Shown one piece after another: positions 26,218-35,784 of a stretch of 64,000 nucleotides of DNA; position 1 is the stretch's first letter, and each line of letters opens with the position of its first letter. Source of the DNA: Halopseudomonas bauzanensis (GTDB lineage Bacteria > Pseudomonadota > Gammaproteobacteria > Pseudomonadales > Pseudomonadaceae); assembly GCF_900114735.1 (NCBI RefSeq), contig NZ_FOUA01000001.1, forward strand, positions 632,278 to 696,277, written 5' to 3'. The notes beneath the pieces are model-generated. The model was not told the DNA's origin, did not search any database, and was given only the letters and a program-made list of their open reading frames with translations. The translations under genes were made by a program, and so were the position numbers.

Positions 26218-27252
26218 TCAGAGCTTGCTGGTGAACTCGAGCATCCGCTCCAACGGTCGCACCGCAGCAGGAATCAGCTCTTCCGGCACCAGAATCTCGT
26301 TGGCACCCTGCTCCAGGCTCTGCAACACCCGTGGCAGGGTGTTCATGGCCATCCACGGACAGTTGGCGCAGCTGCGACAGGTAGCTCCATCACCCGCGGT
26401 AGGCGCGTCAATCAACCGACGGCCTGGCGCCGCCTGCTGCATCTTGTAGAAGATGCCCTTGTCAGTGGCCACGATGAAGGTCGAGTTTGGCAGCTCCTGC
26501 GTCGCCTTGATCAACTGACTGGTGGAACCCACCACATCGGCCAGCTCGACCACCGCTGCCGGGGATTCCGGGTGTACCAGGATCGCCGCATCAGGGTAGA
26601 CCGCCTTGAGATCGATCAACGCCTTGGCCTTGAACTCCTCATGCACGATGCAGGCACCGTCCCACAGCAGCATGTCGGCATCGGTCTTGCTCTGGATATA
26701 GCCACCCAGGTGCTTGTCCGGGGCCCAGAGGATCTTCTCGCCCCGGTCCATCAGGCTCTCGACGATCGGCAGGGCGCAACTGGAAGTCACCACCCAGTCG
26801 GCGCGCGCTTTCACCGCCGCCGAGGTGTTCGCGTAGACCACCACGGTACGGTCCGGGTGCTGATCGCAGAAGGCCGAGAACTCATCGATCGGGCAGCCGA
26901 TATCCAGCGAGCAGGTGGCATCCAGCGTAGGCATCAGTACCCGCTTCTCTGGACTGAGAATCTTGGCAGTTTCGCCCATGAAGCGTACGCCGGCCACCAC
27001 CAGGGTGCTGGCCGGATGGTTCTTGCCGAAGCGCGCCATCTCCAGTGAGTCGGATACGCAGCCACCGGTTTCCTCTGCCAGTTCCTGCAATAGCGGATCA
27101 GTGTAATAGTGTGCGACCAGTACCGCGTCGTGGGCTTTCAGGGCCGTAGCGATGCGTGCCTTGTAGTCGGCTTTCTCGGCATCGTTCAATGGCGCAGGCT
27201 GCTTTGCGGCCAGATGGGCCTGCACCAGCAACCTTTCGGAAATCTGAGACAT
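26218..27252 (-). CDS. nadA: Quinolinate synthase NadA
   Basis: [4Fe-4S] enzyme that condenses iminoaspartate with dihydroxyacetone phosphate to quinolinate in NAD synthesis. The 344-residue sequence contains the three cluster cysteine regions ([26 protein letters not shown]) and family blocks [18 protein letters not shown] and [15 protein letters not shown]. It is full length, beginning MSQISERLL. It is transcribed opposite to bepA and diverges from the Yip1-family gene. Confidence 0.97.
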   Translation of the reverse strand: MSQISERLLVQAHLAAKQPAPLNDAEKADYKARIATALKAHDAVLVAHYYTDPLLQELAEETGGCVSDSLEMARFGKNHPASTLVVAGVRFMGETAKILSPEKRVLMPTLDATCSLDIGCPIDEFSAFCDQHPDRTVVVYANTSAAVKARADWVVTSSCALPIVESLMDRGEKILWAPDKHLGGYIQSKTDADMLLWDGACIVHEEFKAKALIDLKAVYPDAAILVHPESPAAVVELADVVGSTSQLIKATQELPNSTFIVATDKGIFYKMQQAAPGRRLIDAPTAGDGATCRSCANCPWMAMNTLPRVLQSLEQGANEILVPEELIPAAVRPLERMLEFTSKL

Positions 27253-27413
27253 CTAACAACCCCTCCGGGAATGGAACGGGCAATATCATACCACGGTCGT
27301 CCTGTTCTACCGATTGCCCCACTGGAACTCCCGGCAACGAGGCGAGTCAAGGATTAGGAAGGGGCTGCATTCGCACCTTCTGGGACACGCACATACAACA
27401 AGGCAGGATTCCC

Positions 27414-28052
27414 ATGTTCAGACACGTACCCGGTCTATTCTATGCGCCAAGCGCCACCTGGAATCGCATTCACGATGATATTGAACACAGCCCCTGCGGT
27501 TTCCTGCCGCTGCTGTTGATCGGCTCACTGATTCCCGCATTGTGTATCTATTACGGGGCAGCGATAGCCGGGTGGTCATTGTTCGGCTCGGAACAACAGA
27601 AATTTCTCAGCCAGAGCAGTGCAGCCATGCTCGCGCTGGCGGTGTGGCTGGCCTATGTCACCAACGTCATTATCATGGGCTGGATGATCCGCTGGGTACT
27701 GTTCCGGACGCCCGTACGCCCGTCGGCATTGCGTGGCATGGCGTTTGCCACATTTCTTTCAGTGCCCTTCATGCTAGGCGCCCTGGCAGCCCTGCTCCCG
27801 GAGCGCTGGCTGATCCTGCTGGTCATTCCGCTGGTAGGCGGCTATTCGGCGCTGCATCTATATCTGGGGCTGCCCATTTACATGCAACTGAGCAAGTCAA
27901 AGGCTTATTTTTATGCCACCTGCATTCTTGCCGTGGGTTTGCTGACCATGCTCTGTGTCGGGCTTTTCTATCTGGAAAGCTGGCGGGCGATTTCGCCGCC
28001 CGGTGAGTACCAGGGCATCGAGGAGCGTCGCGTCGAGCAATTGTCACCCTGA
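27414..28052 (+). CDS. Yip1-family multispan membrane protein
   Basis: A 212-residue protein with about five membrane spans and the Yip1/DUF1282 opening (MFRHVPGLFYAPSATWNRI). The function of bacterial members is unknown. The ATG at 27414 has a purine-rich site (GGCAGGATT) upstream, and longer in-frame extensions overlap the nadA promoter and are not supported. Its last nine bases overlap the 3' end of the convergent topoisomerase gene. Confidence 0.75.
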   Translation: MFRHVPGLFYAPSATWNRIHDDIEHSPCGFLPLLLIGSLIPALCIYYGAAIAGWSLFGSEQQKFLSQSSAAMLALAVWLAYVTNVIIMGWMIRWVLFRTPVRPSALRGMAFATFLSVPFMLGALAALLPERWLILLVIPLVGGYSALHLYLGLPIYMQLSKSKAYFYATCILAVGLLTMLCVGLFYLESWRAISPPGEYQGIEERRVEQLSP

Positions 28053-29096
28053 CGACGGGGACGACGCGCAAGTCTGCAGAAAAACGATCAGATCGACCTC
28101 TGCCGGCTTGAGCCAGCGCCGTCTGGCTCGACCGGCACTCCAGCGCACCTTGTCCAGATCGCCTTGAAGATAGGCAGCCATGATGGCCGGATGAATGTAG
28201 CACTTGCGGCACACCGCCGGCGTATTACCCAACTCCACAGCCACTTGCTTCACCACCTCGGCGACCGCTTGCTTGCTCGGCGCGCGCCCCTGTGCGGTGA
28301 GCTCCCGCAAGCTGGCGAGCGCCAGGGTACTGCCAGCCCAGGTACGGTAATCCTTGGCAGTGAAGTCGGCACCGGCTATGTCATGCAGACACTCATTGAT
28401 GTCCGAAGAGCTGACCGAGCAGGAATGGCCATCGGCATCCAGATACTGGAACAGAGGCTGCCCCGGCAACTCCCGGCAGCGGCGTAGAACCCGGGCCAAC
28501 CGCGGATGACGCAGACTGACTTCATGCTTCACTCCACTCTTGCCCCGAAAGTGGAAGCTGATGTCGTCGCCGCGCAGGGTGACATGGCGGTTACGCAGAG
28601 TAGTCAAGCCGTAGGATTTGTTCTGCCTGGCATACTCCTGATTACCCACTCGCACACAGGTCTGGTCGAGCAGCAGGATGACGGCGGCAATCACCCTCTC
28701 CCGGCTCAGCTGGCGGGTTCTGAGCCGCTGATCCAGCTCGCGGCGCAGGCGTGACAGGGCATTACCGAAGGCGAGCAGCCGCTCGTATTTGGCCGCGTCG
28801 CGCACTTCTCGCCACAGGGGATGATAACGATACTGCTTGCGACCGCGAGCGTCCCGCCCGGTAGCCTGCAGATGACCTAGCGCGTCTGGGCAAATCCAGA
28901 CCTCCCGGTAAGCAGGTGGAATAGCCAGAGCATTGATACGTTCAATTACCGCTTTATCGCGAATGCGGCGGCCCCGTTCATCGAAGTAGGCAGCCACGCC
29001 ATTGAGCATTCTGCGGCTGAAACCCGGCGCGCTGTCAGTCACATAATGTAACGCCGGCGGGCACCCGTCGGGAGATTGCGTGCCCGCCGGCTTCAT
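28044..29096 (-). CDS. DNA topoisomerase IB (poxvirus-type)
   Basis: Relaxes supercoils by transient 3'-phosphotyrosine cleavage of one strand. Catalytic residues are in place: Arg149 (VRVGN), Lys186 (RGKSGVK), Arg251 (RTWAGS) and nucleophile Tyr300 (CRKCYIHPA). The N-terminal block LQATGRDARGRKQYRYHP is diagnostic. At 350 residues it matches bacterial members. No clear ribosome site precedes the ATG, and a strong hairpin (29053-29091) covers codons 2-15. The gene lies 14 bases after the DUF2383 gene, so expression probably depends on it. Such enzymes are patchily distributed in bacteria. Confidence 0.92.
   Translation of the reverse strand: MKPAGTQSPDGCPPALHYVTDSAPGFSRRMLNGVAAYFDERGRRIRDKAVIERINALAIPPAYREVWICPDALGHLQATGRDARGRKQYRYHPLWREVRDAAKYERLLAFGNALSRLRRELDQRLRTRQLSRERVIAAVILLLDQTCVRVGNQEYARQNKSYGLTTLRNRHVTLRGDDISFHFRGKSGVKHEVSLRHPRLARVLRRCRELPGQPLFQYLDADGHSCSVSSSDINECLHDIAGADFTAKDYRTWAGSTLALASLRELTAQGRAPSKQAVAEVVKQVAVELGNTPAVCRKCYIHPAIMAAYLQGDLDKVRWSAGRARRRWLKPAEVDLIVFLQTCASSPSSG
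29053..29091. repeat. 11-bp hairpin over the start of the topoisomerase gene
   Basis: GCCGGCGGGCA at 29053-29063 is the perfect inverted complement of 29081-29091, with a 17-base loop. In the mRNA it begins five bases into the coding sequence. It could hold down translation or act as a processing or pausing site between the two genes. No T-run follows, so it is unlikely to be a simple terminator. Confidence 0.6.
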
Positions 29097-29110
29097 TTGG
29101 CGTATGCGGC

Positions 29111-29572
29111 TTAACTGCGAGCCCGTTCAGCATCGCGCAGCATTTTCACCTGGTCGTGGTTACGCAGAACGCCGTCATACTGGCGCTGGACCACTTGGCG
29201 AATATCTTCCGGCAACGCTTTATCGAGTGCCTTGCGATAGCTTCTCTTGGCAACGTCCTCGCCACGCTCGCATTCGTTGAGGATTGCCTCATCATCCTTG
29301 CCGGTGACCAACGACTTCAGATCGACCCAGCGCCGATGGAGATCGCCGCTGACACTAGTGCTGTCCTCCGGGTCACCGCCCAGGCGAATCACTATCGCTT
29401 GCAGCTCCTGAGCGGCCTTGGCACATTCTGCCGCACGCTCACTGAACAGGTTTTTCAGCTCCGGGCGCTTGATATCCTCAGCACAGGTGCGAAAGCCCTC
29501 CTCGCCATCCTTGCTGGTTTCGATAAGATCGTTCAGGGTGGAAATCACTTCTTTAGAATCAATGGCATTCAT
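29111..29572 (-). CDS. PA2169-family four-helix-bundle protein (DUF2383)
   Basis: A 153-residue all-helical protein of the DUF2383/PA2169 family, ferritin-like in fold prediction (VISTLNDLIETSKDGEEGFRTCAEDI, VLRNHDQVKMLRD). Members are often found in stress-induced gene sets, but no activity has been shown that I know of. A good site (AGGAG, eight bases) precedes the ATG. It is followed closely by topoisomerase IB and diverges from the hemerythrin gene across 163 bases. Confidence 0.85.
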   Translation of the reverse strand: MNAIDSKEVISTLNDLIETSKDGEEGFRTCAEDIKRPELKNLFSERAAECAKAAQELQAIVIRLGGDPEDSTSVSGDLHRRWVDLKSLVTGKDDEAILNECERGEDVAKRSYRKALDKALPEDIRQVVQRQYDGVLRNHDQVKMLRDAERARS

Positions 29573-29735
29573 GAATCAACTCCTGCTCTTACGCTGAGTG
29601 GTATACAAGTGACCTTGCGCATGCGGAGCCGGTTCAACCTGATTTCACCGATGGTCGACGATGCAAATAATCTGAACAGCAGCAGCCGCCAATCGTCCAA
29701 CTTCATGGGTACCACCCTGATGAGGATAATGAAAA

Positions 29736-30191
29736 ATGAATGCCATAGAGCTGTTGAAAGCAGACCACGAAACGGTCAAGCAACTGCTGGAAGAGATCAG
29801 CGCCACCACCGAGCGTGCCGTCAAGAAACGCGAGGAGCTATTGCAGAAAATCAAGCTCGAGCTGACCATCCACACCACCATCGAAGAAGAAGACTTCTAC
29901 CCTGCTTTCAAGGAGGCAGGGGCGAAAGATGAGCTGAAGATGTATCACGAAGCCAAGGAAGAACATCGGGCTGTGGAGTCGCTGGTATTACCGGACCTGC
30001 TGAACACCGAGCCAGGCAGCGTCGAATTCTCGGGGCGAATCAAGGTGCTGAAGGAGTTGCTGGAGCATCACATCGAAGAGGAAGAACAGGAGATGTTCAC
30101 CGATGCTGCCAAGCTGATGAGCAAAGAGCAACTGGAGACATTGGGAAAGCAGATGGAGGAGAAGAAAAACAATCTGAAGAAGGCAGCCTGA
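29736..30191 (+). CDS. Hemerythrin HHE-domain protein
   Basis: A 151-residue helical-bundle protein with the HHE cation-binding pattern: His11, His46 with Glu50, His71, His77 and a final HHIEEEEQEMF cluster around 110. These can bind a diiron centre for oxygen, NO or peroxide sensing or storage. The His spacing follows bacterial hemerythrin-like proteins rather than RIC/YtfE, since no N-terminal ScdA domain is present. GAGGATAA precedes the ATG. It ends 31 bases before the 3' end of the convergent tRNA-Lys. Confidence 0.88.
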   Translation: MNAIELLKADHETVKQLLEEISATTERAVKKREELLQKIKLELTIHTTIEEEDFYPAFKEAGAKDELKMYHEAKEEHRAVESLVLPDLLNTEPGSVEFSGRIKVLKELLEHHIEEEEQEMFTDAAKLMSKEQLETLGKQMEEKKNNLKKAA

Positions 30192-30222
30192 GCAGCGCCA
30201 GGCAATCAGAACATCCAGGAAA

Positions 30223-30298
30223 TGGTGGGTCGTGTAGGATTCGAACCTACGACCAATTGGTTAAAAGCCAACTGCTCTACCAACTGAGCTAACGACCC
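30223..30298 (-). tRNA. tRNA-Lys (anticodon TTT)
   Basis: A complete 76-base tRNA with acceptor stem GGGTCGT/ACGACCC, D-arm TAGCTCAGTTGGTAGAGC, anticodon loop CTTTTAA presenting TTT, T-arm GTAGGTTCGAATCCTAC, and encoded 3' CCA. It follows cpoB at the end of the tol cluster, as in P. aeruginosa. Its 3' end faces the hemerythrin/topoisomerase block. Confidence 0.98.
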
Positions 30299-30409
30299 TT
30301 TGGATGCGCGATATCTTACTGATTTATCACCGAAACTCAAGAATTTTTTTGAATAATTTTCCGGTGTGCCTGATCGTTGCACACCGTTTTTTCTTGTCCG
30401 CAAGACATT

Positions 30410-31228
30410 CTATTGCAGGTTGTTCAGCTCGCGGCGCGCCAACTGTGCCGCAGAGGCATTCGGGTGCTTGGTCAAGACTTCCTGATACAGCTGCGCTGCC
30501 TTGCTGGAATTCCCCATACGGCGTTCCACTTCGGCCAGCTTGTAGAGCGCATCAGCCTCCTTGCGATGACCGGCGTACTGGCTGATGACCTTGGCGAACG
30601 CCTGGCCGGCGGATTCCAGGTCCGCTTGGACCAGGTAGACCTCCCCCAACCAATACTGCGCATTACCAGCGTAATCACTGTTGGGATAGCGGCGCAGGAA
30701 GGCGCTAAAGGCCATCTCGGCCTTTTCAAAGTCGCGCGCCTTGACCTGATCGAAGGCCGCCTCGTAAAGCAGTTTCTCGCGCGCCGGATCGGCTTCGGCC
30801 GGCGCTTGGGGCGCGGTGTCGGAGGTCGCCCCGGGGGTGGCCGGAGTTACCGGCGGCAGGTTATTGCCATTGGCGGGTCCGCTCGAACCTGACGGCACGG
30901 GCGAACCTGCGGAAATTGCGGAAAGTCGCCGGTCGATATCCTGATATCGATCAAGCTGATCCTTTTCCAGTTTCTTCAGTCGATGCTCCTGCTCTTCGAG
31001 CAGGCCACGCAGCATGGAAACTTCCTGCTGCATCTGATACAGCTGCTGCATGAGCTGGCCCTCTACCGAGAGGCCAGCCGAGGACGATCGGGTATCGGGC
31101 AGCGATGGGGCCTGCGTTTGGTAGCTCGGTGCGTTGCCGCCCGAACTGCCTTCCATTACCGGAACCTGAGCCATGGCCGCGACCGGCAACAGCAGAAAAC
31201 CCAGCGCTAATCCCTGATACCCTTTCAT
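30410..31228 (-). CDS. cpoB: Cell-division coordinator CpoB (YbgF)
   Basis: Periplasmic Tol-Pal accessory protein that coordinates peptidoglycan synthesis with outer-membrane constriction. It has a signal peptide (about 1-20), a trimerising coiled coil (about 45-90), a Pro/Ser/Gly-rich linker, and TPR repeats in the last 125 residues (AFSAFLRRYPNSDYAGNAQYW region). At 272 residues it is of normal length. It is the last gene of ybgC-tolQRAB-pal-cpoB, starting eight bases after the pal stop with GAGG upstream. Confidence 0.94.
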   Translation of the reverse strand: MKGYQGLALGFLLLPVAAMAQVPVMEGSSGGNAPSYQTQAPSLPDTRSSSAGLSVEGQLMQQLYQMQQEVSMLRGLLEEQEHRLKKLEKDQLDRYQDIDRRLSAISAGSPVPSGSSGPANGNNLPPVTPATPGATSDTAPQAPAEADPAREKLLYEAAFDQVKARDFEKAEMAFSAFLRRYPNSDYAGNAQYWLGEVYLVQADLESAGQAFAKVISQYAGHRKEADALYKLAEVERRMGNSSKAAQLYQEVLTKHPNASAAQLARRELNNLQ

Positions 31229-31236
31229 GCGACCTC

Positions 31237-31743
31237 TTACTTACGCAGTTCTACGCGACGGTTCTGAGCCCAGGCTTCTTCGCCAGTGCCAGTCACAGCA
31301 GCTTTCTCTTCGCCGTAGGAGACCAGCTCCAACTGAGCGGGAGAAACGCCCTGCAGAACCAGGTAGCGCTGAACGGCGGCTGCACGACGCTCACCCAGAG
31401 CCATGTTGTACTCACGAGTACCACGCTCATCGGTGTGGCCTTCCAGCACTACGCGGTTACCCTGCGCCTTGAGATCCTTGGAGTGTACGTCCAGGGCGCG
31501 CATGGCTTCGGGCTTCAGCTCAGAGCTGTCGAACTCGAAGTAGAAAGTGGTGATGGCGCGCAGAGCAGCTTCTTCGCTGCTGACGCTACCGGCACCCGCC
31601 GAAGAAGAAGTGGAGCTGTCATAACCAGCATTCGGATCGACCGCGCCGGTGCCGGCAGCATCACCGCCCTTGGAAGAACAGCCAACCACAACGCCGAAAG
31701 CGACAACCAGAGCTGCAAACTTGCCGAACTTGATAACTTCCAT
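31237..31743 (-). CDS. pal: Peptidoglycan-associated lipoprotein Pal (OprL)
   Basis: Outer-membrane lipoprotein that ties the outer membrane to peptidoglycan and binds TolB. The signal ends with a lipobox at Cys22 (VVGC). The OmpA-like domain carries the diaminopimelate-binding block [13 protein letters not shown]. Two ATGs are adjacent. The second (31743) has AGGAG six bases upstream and gives exactly the 168 residues of the Pseudomonas protein; the longer frame reaching into tolB is rejected. Confidence 0.97.
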   Translation of the reverse strand: MEVIKFGKFAALVVAFGVVVGCSSKGGDAAGTGAVDPNAGYDSSTSSSAGAGSVSSEEAALRAITTFYFEFDSSELKPEAMRALDVHSKDLKAQGNRVVLEGHTDERGTREYNMALGERRAAAVQRYLVLQGVSPAQLELVSYGEEKAAVTGTGEEAWAQNRRVELRK

Positions 31744-31787
31744 CATAGACTCCTGATAAACCCCGTTTGGTTTAGTGTTGGTATACC

Positions 31788-33086
31788 CTATGGCAGGTAT
31801 GGGGACCATGATGGCACGCGCAGGTCTGTGAACTTCGTCGGAATCTCCGAGCGCGCACGACCATTGGTCGAAACCAGCATAAGTACACCCCGTCCCTGTT
31901 GACGGGTAGCGTAAATTAACATAGTGCCGTTAGGTGCGACAGTAGGCGACTCATCCAACGACGTTTCTGTTAATACTTTCAAGTTGCCGCGTTCCAGATC
32001 CTGGGTGGCAATATGAAAATTCCTGTAGCCGTCCTGCCGGTGAACCATGACCATGGTCCGGCCATCAACCGATAGCTTGGCATTGGCATTATAGTTGCCC
32101 ACGAACGTTAGGCGTTCCGTATTTCCATTATTCAGACCCTGCTTATAGATCTGCGGCCGCCCTCCACGATCGGAGGTGAACACCAGGGTGTTGTCATCGA
32201 GCCAGGCTGGCTCGGTGTCAATCCCATAGTGATTGGTTACCCGGCGCATCTGCTTGCTTGCCAGATCCATGACGTAGATTTCCGGGTTGCCGTCACGTGA
32301 CAGCACGAATGCGAGGCGCTTGCCATCCGGCGACCAGGCTGGCGCACCGTTGAGCCCTTCAAAACTGGTGATGCGTTCGCGCCGCCCGGTCTGGATGTAA
32401 TGCACGAAAATTTCCGGACGCCGGGATTCGAACGAGACATAGGCGATGCGCTGCCCGTCCGGCGCATAGGAGGGTGTCAGGATCGGCTCACGCGACTGCA
32501 GCAGGGTGACGGCGCGGGCACCGTCATAATCCGAGCGCTGCAAGGTATAACGGGTGTTGTCAGCCGAGAAGCGCTCCGCCGCCACGTACAGCAACTTGGT
32601 GCTGAATGCGCCCTTGATGCCGGTGATGTGCTCGAATACCTCATCACTGATCTTGTGTGCCATGTCGCGCAGCTGGCTCTCGCTGCCACTCACGGTGCGC
32701 GACAGCAGCACCTGCTCCCGTGCCACATTGTACAGGTGATATTGAGCCTGATACCCCGCGCCGGTACTGGTTACCTCGCCGGCCAATACATACTCGACGC
32801 CCAGCATCTTCCAGTCACGGGGAAAGATTTCCTCGGCACGGGTCGGGTGGCTCAGCATGTTTGCCCGATCGAAAGGCGTGAACATACCGGAATTGCGCAG
32901 ATTATTGCCGGTGATCTCGGCGAGATCCTCGGCCAGCGGCGCTCCGCCCTGCCAACCAAAAGGAACGACCGCGATGGGCGTGGCCCGGTCGCTGCCACGG
33001 GTGATTTCGATGGCGTCCTGCGCCAGTGCAAACTGGGCCAGGAGCAACATGGCGGCACATGTCAGCCAGTACTTCATGGTTTTCAT
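31788..33086 (-). CDS. tolB: Tol-Pal periplasmic protein TolB
   Basis: Periplasmic beta-propeller that switches between Pal and the energised TolA. It has a signal peptide (about 1-23), an N-terminal alpha/beta domain, and a six-bladed propeller with repeated [14 protein letters not shown] blades ([30 protein letters not shown]). The ATG at 33086 shares one base with the tolA stop (TGATG) and yields 432 residues, the usual Pseudomonas length. A TTG one codon earlier is less likely. Confidence 0.96.
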   Translation of the reverse strand: MKTMKYWLTCAAMLLLAQFALAQDAIEITRGSDRATPIAVVPFGWQGGAPLAEDLAEITGNNLRNSGMFTPFDRANMLSHPTRAEEIFPRDWKMLGVEYVLAGEVTSTGAGYQAQYHLYNVAREQVLLSRTVSGSESQLRDMAHKISDEVFEHITGIKGAFSTKLLYVAAERFSADNTRYTLQRSDYDGARAVTLLQSREPILTPSYAPDGQRIAYVSFESRRPEIFVHYIQTGRRERITSFEGLNGAPAWSPDGKRLAFVLSRDGNPEIYVMDLASKQMRRVTNHYGIDTEPAWLDDNTLVFTSDRGGRPQIYKQGLNNGNTERLTFVGNYNANAKLSVDGRTMVMVHRQDGYRNFHIATQDLERGNLKVLTETSLDESPTVAPNGTMLIYATRQQGRGVLMLVSTNGRARSEIPTKFTDLRVPSWSPYLP

Positions 33087-34099
33087 CAAAATGCCAAATC
33101 CTCTGGTTTGAAGCGTAAGGTACGCTGTCTGTACATACGATCGAAGGTCGACGGACTTTCCCGGGACAGTTGCTGCATTTCCGGGATACGGCCCACGTTC
33201 CGCACAGCCTGCACCGCCGATTGATCGAAGCCCGCATCGCCGCTGGAGCGCACTACCACCACATCGGTGATGTCACCCGATGGCAGCATACTGATTTGCA
33301 CCTCAACCACCATGCCGTTACGTGCGGTCGGCGGGCGACGCCACTGCTCACTCACATAACGTCGGATCACATCATCGTAGCTGGCTGCCACCTCATCACC
33401 AAACTGATCAGCCTGCGCCTGTTGATATTGTGTCTCGGACGCCAACAGCTCTGCCAGCGCCTTCGCTTTGGCTTCTTCCTGCTCACGCTTGAGCTTGGCG
33501 ACCCGGTCGGCCTCCGCCTGCTTGGCCGCCGCCTCGGCTTCGGCCTTGCGCTTGGCGTCTTCCGCGGCCTTTTTCGCATCTTCAGCCGCTTTGCGTTTGG
33601 CTGCTTCCTCGGCCGCTTTCTGCTTGGCCGCTTCTTCCTCAGCCAGTTTCTTCGCCGCGTCAGCCTTGCGTTTGGCCTCCTCGGCCTTCTGTTGTTCGAC
33701 CCGCTCAGCCTGCTGACGTTCCTCAGCAGCCTGTTCTTCCGCGGCCTTGGCGGTTGCCGCCGCAGCCTGGCGCTGTTCTGCTGCCGCGCGCTGGGCCGCC
33801 TCCTGCGCCTCCTGCTGTTGCTGCTGCTCGCGCTGCAACTCTTCGGCTTCGTGGCGCTGGGCAGCAGTGCGTTCGGCTTCGCCGGCAATCTTCTGGTCGG
33901 TCTGGGTGGTCGCCGGACTTTTCGAGTTCAGCTGCACCAGGGTGGCCTGCACGATCGGTTTGGCCGGCTCGAATTCCGGCGCCGAACTGAAGGACACGAA
34001 CAGCAAGATCAATACCAGCAGGTGCAGCCCCACCGCCTTGATAATGGAGGCAGTGAAACGCTCCTGACCGGGTTCCGGCATACGGTCGCGGTTACTCAC
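33086..34099 (-). CDS. tolA: Tol-Pal inner-membrane protein TolA
   Basis: Energy-transducing rod spanning the periplasm between TolQR and Pal/TolB. One N-terminal membrane span (about 21-40) is followed by a long Ala/Lys/Glu/Gln-rich helix (about 75-225), seen as runs of [12 protein letters not shown] type. A globular C-terminal TonB-like domain (about 235-337) ends the protein. The start is a GTG overlapping the tolR stop (GTGA), so it depends on coupled translation. An in-frame ATG six codons later is the alternative. Confidence 0.92.
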   Translation of the reverse strand: MSNRDRMPEPGQERFTASIIKAVGLHLLVLILLFVSFSSAPEFEPAKPIVQATLVQLNSKSPATTQTDQKIAGEAERTAAQRHEAEELQREQQQQQEAQEAAQRAAAEQRQAAAATAKAAEEQAAEERQQAERVEQQKAEEAKRKADAAKKLAEEEAAKQKAAEEAAKRKAAEDAKKAAEDAKRKAEAEAAAKQAEADRVAKLKREQEEAKAKALAELLASETQYQQAQADQFGDEVAASYDDVIRRYVSEQWRRPPTARNGMVVEVQISMLPSGDITDVVVVRSSGDAGFDQSAVQAVRNVGRIPEMQQLSRESPSTFDRMYRQRTLRFKPEDLAF

Positions 34100-34542
34100 G
34101 GTGCCTCGGTAATCAGGCCGACATTGGGTACGCCAGCTTGTTGCAGCGATGCCATGGCAGTGACGACGACGCCGTAATTCACGTCACGGTCGCCCCGGAT
34201 GTAAACCAGGGTGTCCGGCCGTGCGTTCATGATCTTGGTCACACCGTCGGTCATTTCCTCCAGCGAGACGGCGCTGTCAGTCTGATTTTCGGTATCCACG
34301 GTTTCGCCCAGGTTCCAGTAGTAGGTGCCGTCAGCCAGTACCGACAGGGTCAATACCTGCTGGTTGGCGTCGGAGGGCAGAATCTCGCTGGATACCTGCG
34401 GCAGGTCGACCTTCACCCCCTGGTTGAGCATGGGCGCGGTCACCATGAAGATCACCAGCAGCACCAGCATCACGTCGATATAGGGCACGACGTTCATCTC
34501 GGCTACCGGTTTGCGTTTCTGCCGTCTGCCTCTGGGTTGCAT
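34096..34542 (-). CDS. tolR: Tol-Pal stator protein TolR
   Basis: Forms with TolQ the proton channel that energises TolA. One membrane helix carries the essential protonatable Asp23 (YIDVMLVLLVIFMV) at the same number as in E. coli when the ATG at 34542 is used. That ATG also has GGGGAG five bases upstream. A GTG two codons earlier overlaps the tolQ stop. The periplasmic domain fills the rest of the 148 residues. Confidence 0.95.
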   Translation of the reverse strand: MQPRGRRQKRKPVAEMNVVPYIDVMLVLLVIFMVTAPMLNQGVKVDLPQVSSEILPSDANQQVLTLSVLADGTYYWNLGETVDTENQTDSAVSLEEMTDGVTKIMNARPDTLVYIRGDRDVNYGVVVTAMASLQQAGVPNVGLITEAP

Positions 34543-34544
34543 GC

Positions 34545-35234
34545 TCACTCCCCTTCGCTGGCATGCACGCGGCGATGCAGGATGCTGGAGAACTCATCGG
34601 CAAAGGTGTAGTAGTGACCGATCAGGGTTTCCGAGCGGGCCGAGAAGCGGTTATAGGCGATGACTGCAGGGATCGCCGCGAACAGACCGATGGCCGTCGC
34701 GATCAGCGCTTCGGCAATACCCGGCGCCACGGTCGCCAGCGTCGCCTGCTGCACTGTGGCCAGACCGCGGAAAGAGTTCATGATCCCCCAGACGGTACCG
34801 AACAGACCAATGTAAGGACTGGTGGAGCCGACGGTAGCCAGGAATGGCAGGTGTTGATCGAGCCGCTCCTCCTCGCGGGAAATGGCCACGCGCATGGAGC
34901 GCTGCACGGCGTCCATCACGGCTTCGGGGTCCACACCCGGCTGCTGGCGCATGCGCGAGAATTCCTTGAAGCCGGCGCGGAAGATCTGCTCCAGGCCCGA
35001 GTCAGGATCAGGATTTCCGGTAACCTGGCGATACAATTTGGACAGGTCGATGCCGGACCAGAACCGGTCCTCGAAGTCATCCAGCGTCTTCTTCGCCGCA
35101 CGCAATACAGCGCTACGCTGGAAAATCAGCACCCAGGAGGCGATAGACGCCGCCAGCAGGGTGAGCATCACCAGCTGTACCAATACACTGGCACCGCTTA
35201 TCAGGTGCCACATCGACATTTGATCAGGTTGCAC
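34545..35234 (-). CDS. tolQ: Tol-Pal proton-channel protein TolQ
   Basis: Three-span ExbB/MotA-like inner-membrane protein partnering TolR. The family block [17 protein letters not shown] followed by [20 protein letters not shown] marks the second and third spans. The GTG at 35234 gives 229 residues and has AAGGAG nine bases upstream. The ATG five codons later would shorten a segment that aligns with other Pseudomonas TolQ. The start lies 11 bases inside the ybgC 3' end. Confidence 0.95.
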   Translation of the reverse strand: MQPDQMSMWHLISGASVLVQLVMLTLLAASIASWVLIFQRSAVLRAAKKTLDDFEDRFWSGIDLSKLYRQVTGNPDPDSGLEQIFRAGFKEFSRMRQQPGVDPEAVMDAVQRSMRVAISREEERLDQHLPFLATVGSTSPYIGLFGTVWGIMNSFRGLATVQQATLATVAPGIAEALIATAIGLFAAIPAVIAYNRFSARSETLIGHYYTFADEFSSILHRRVHASEGE

Positions 35235-35697
35235 TATCCACTTCTCCTTCTTGGCTGCTTTGTCGCGTCCCGAAGGCGGCGCCCAGGGCAGCAGGAATCA
35301 TTCTGGGCTTGTAGCGATCGGCGCTGACGCAGGCCACCAACACTTCCCCTTCACACAACAACTTGCCATCCGCTCGCCGAACCTGCTGAGCGAAGCGGAC
35401 ACTTGCACGCTTGAGTTCCAAGACAGCAGCACTGATCACAAGTTCATCGTCCAGGCACGCCGGTGCATGATAACGGGCAGCTACCGAATGGACGACAAAG
35501 ATGATGTTTTCGCGTTGCAGCGCGCTTTGATCAAACCCCAGGGAACGGACCAGCTCGGTGCGGGCGCGCTCCATGAACTTCAGATAATTGACGTAGTAAA
35601 CAATGCCGCCGGCATCGGTGTCCTCAAAGTAGACACGGGCGCGGAGCTCGAACGGCTGCCCTGGGGTCTGGACAGACCCGGGAATGTCAGGCGACAT
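35224..35697 (-). CDS. ybgC: Tol-Pal associated acyl-CoA thioesterase YbgC
   Basis: Hot-dog-fold thioesterase of the 4-hydroxybenzoyl-CoA type, always first in the tol cluster. It has the active-site block [16 protein letters not shown] with the catalytic Asp. The only sensible start is the ATG at 35697 (157 residues), yet it has no Shine-Dalgarno sequence. A short upstream ORF with a strong GGAGG runs across it (see 35687-35725), suggesting translational reinitiation. The A/T-rich stretch 35740-35760 is the probable promoter area of the tol operon. Confidence 0.92.
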   Translation of the reverse strand: MSPDIPGSVQTPGQPFELRARVYFEDTDAGGIVYYVNYLKFMERARTELVRSLGFDQSALQRENIIFVVHSVAARYHAPACLDDELVISAAVLELKRASVRFAQQVRRADGKLLCEGEVLVACVSADRYKPRMIPAALGAAFGTRQSSQEGEVDSAT

Positions 35698-35725
35698 AAT
35701 GTAGAGCCAAGTCGGTGGTTTGCAT
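35687..35725 (-). CDS. Possible 12-codon leader peptide overlapping ybgC start
   Basis: An ATG at 35725, ten bases after a perfect GGAGG (35734-35738), opens a frame of 12 codons ([12 protein letters not shown]) ending in TGA at 35687-35689. It is out of frame with ybgC, and the ybgC ATG (35695-35697) lies inside its last codons. Because ybgC lacks its own ribosome site, ribosomes finishing the leader could restart on ybgC. The peptide shows no regulatory codon run. This is sequence reasoning only. Confidence 0.4.
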   Translation of the reverse strand: MQTTDLALHYVA

Positions 35726-35784
35726 AGCGGGTTTGCCTCCAAATTGAAAATATTTTTATCCGGGGACCGTCGTGCGATAAAGGG

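Noticed and set aside
30206..30403. A 65-codon frame containing SLAQLVEQLAFNQLVVGSN across tRNA-Lys
   Set aside because: This is the well-known spurious translation of a tRNA-Lys gene; the tRNA explains the region.
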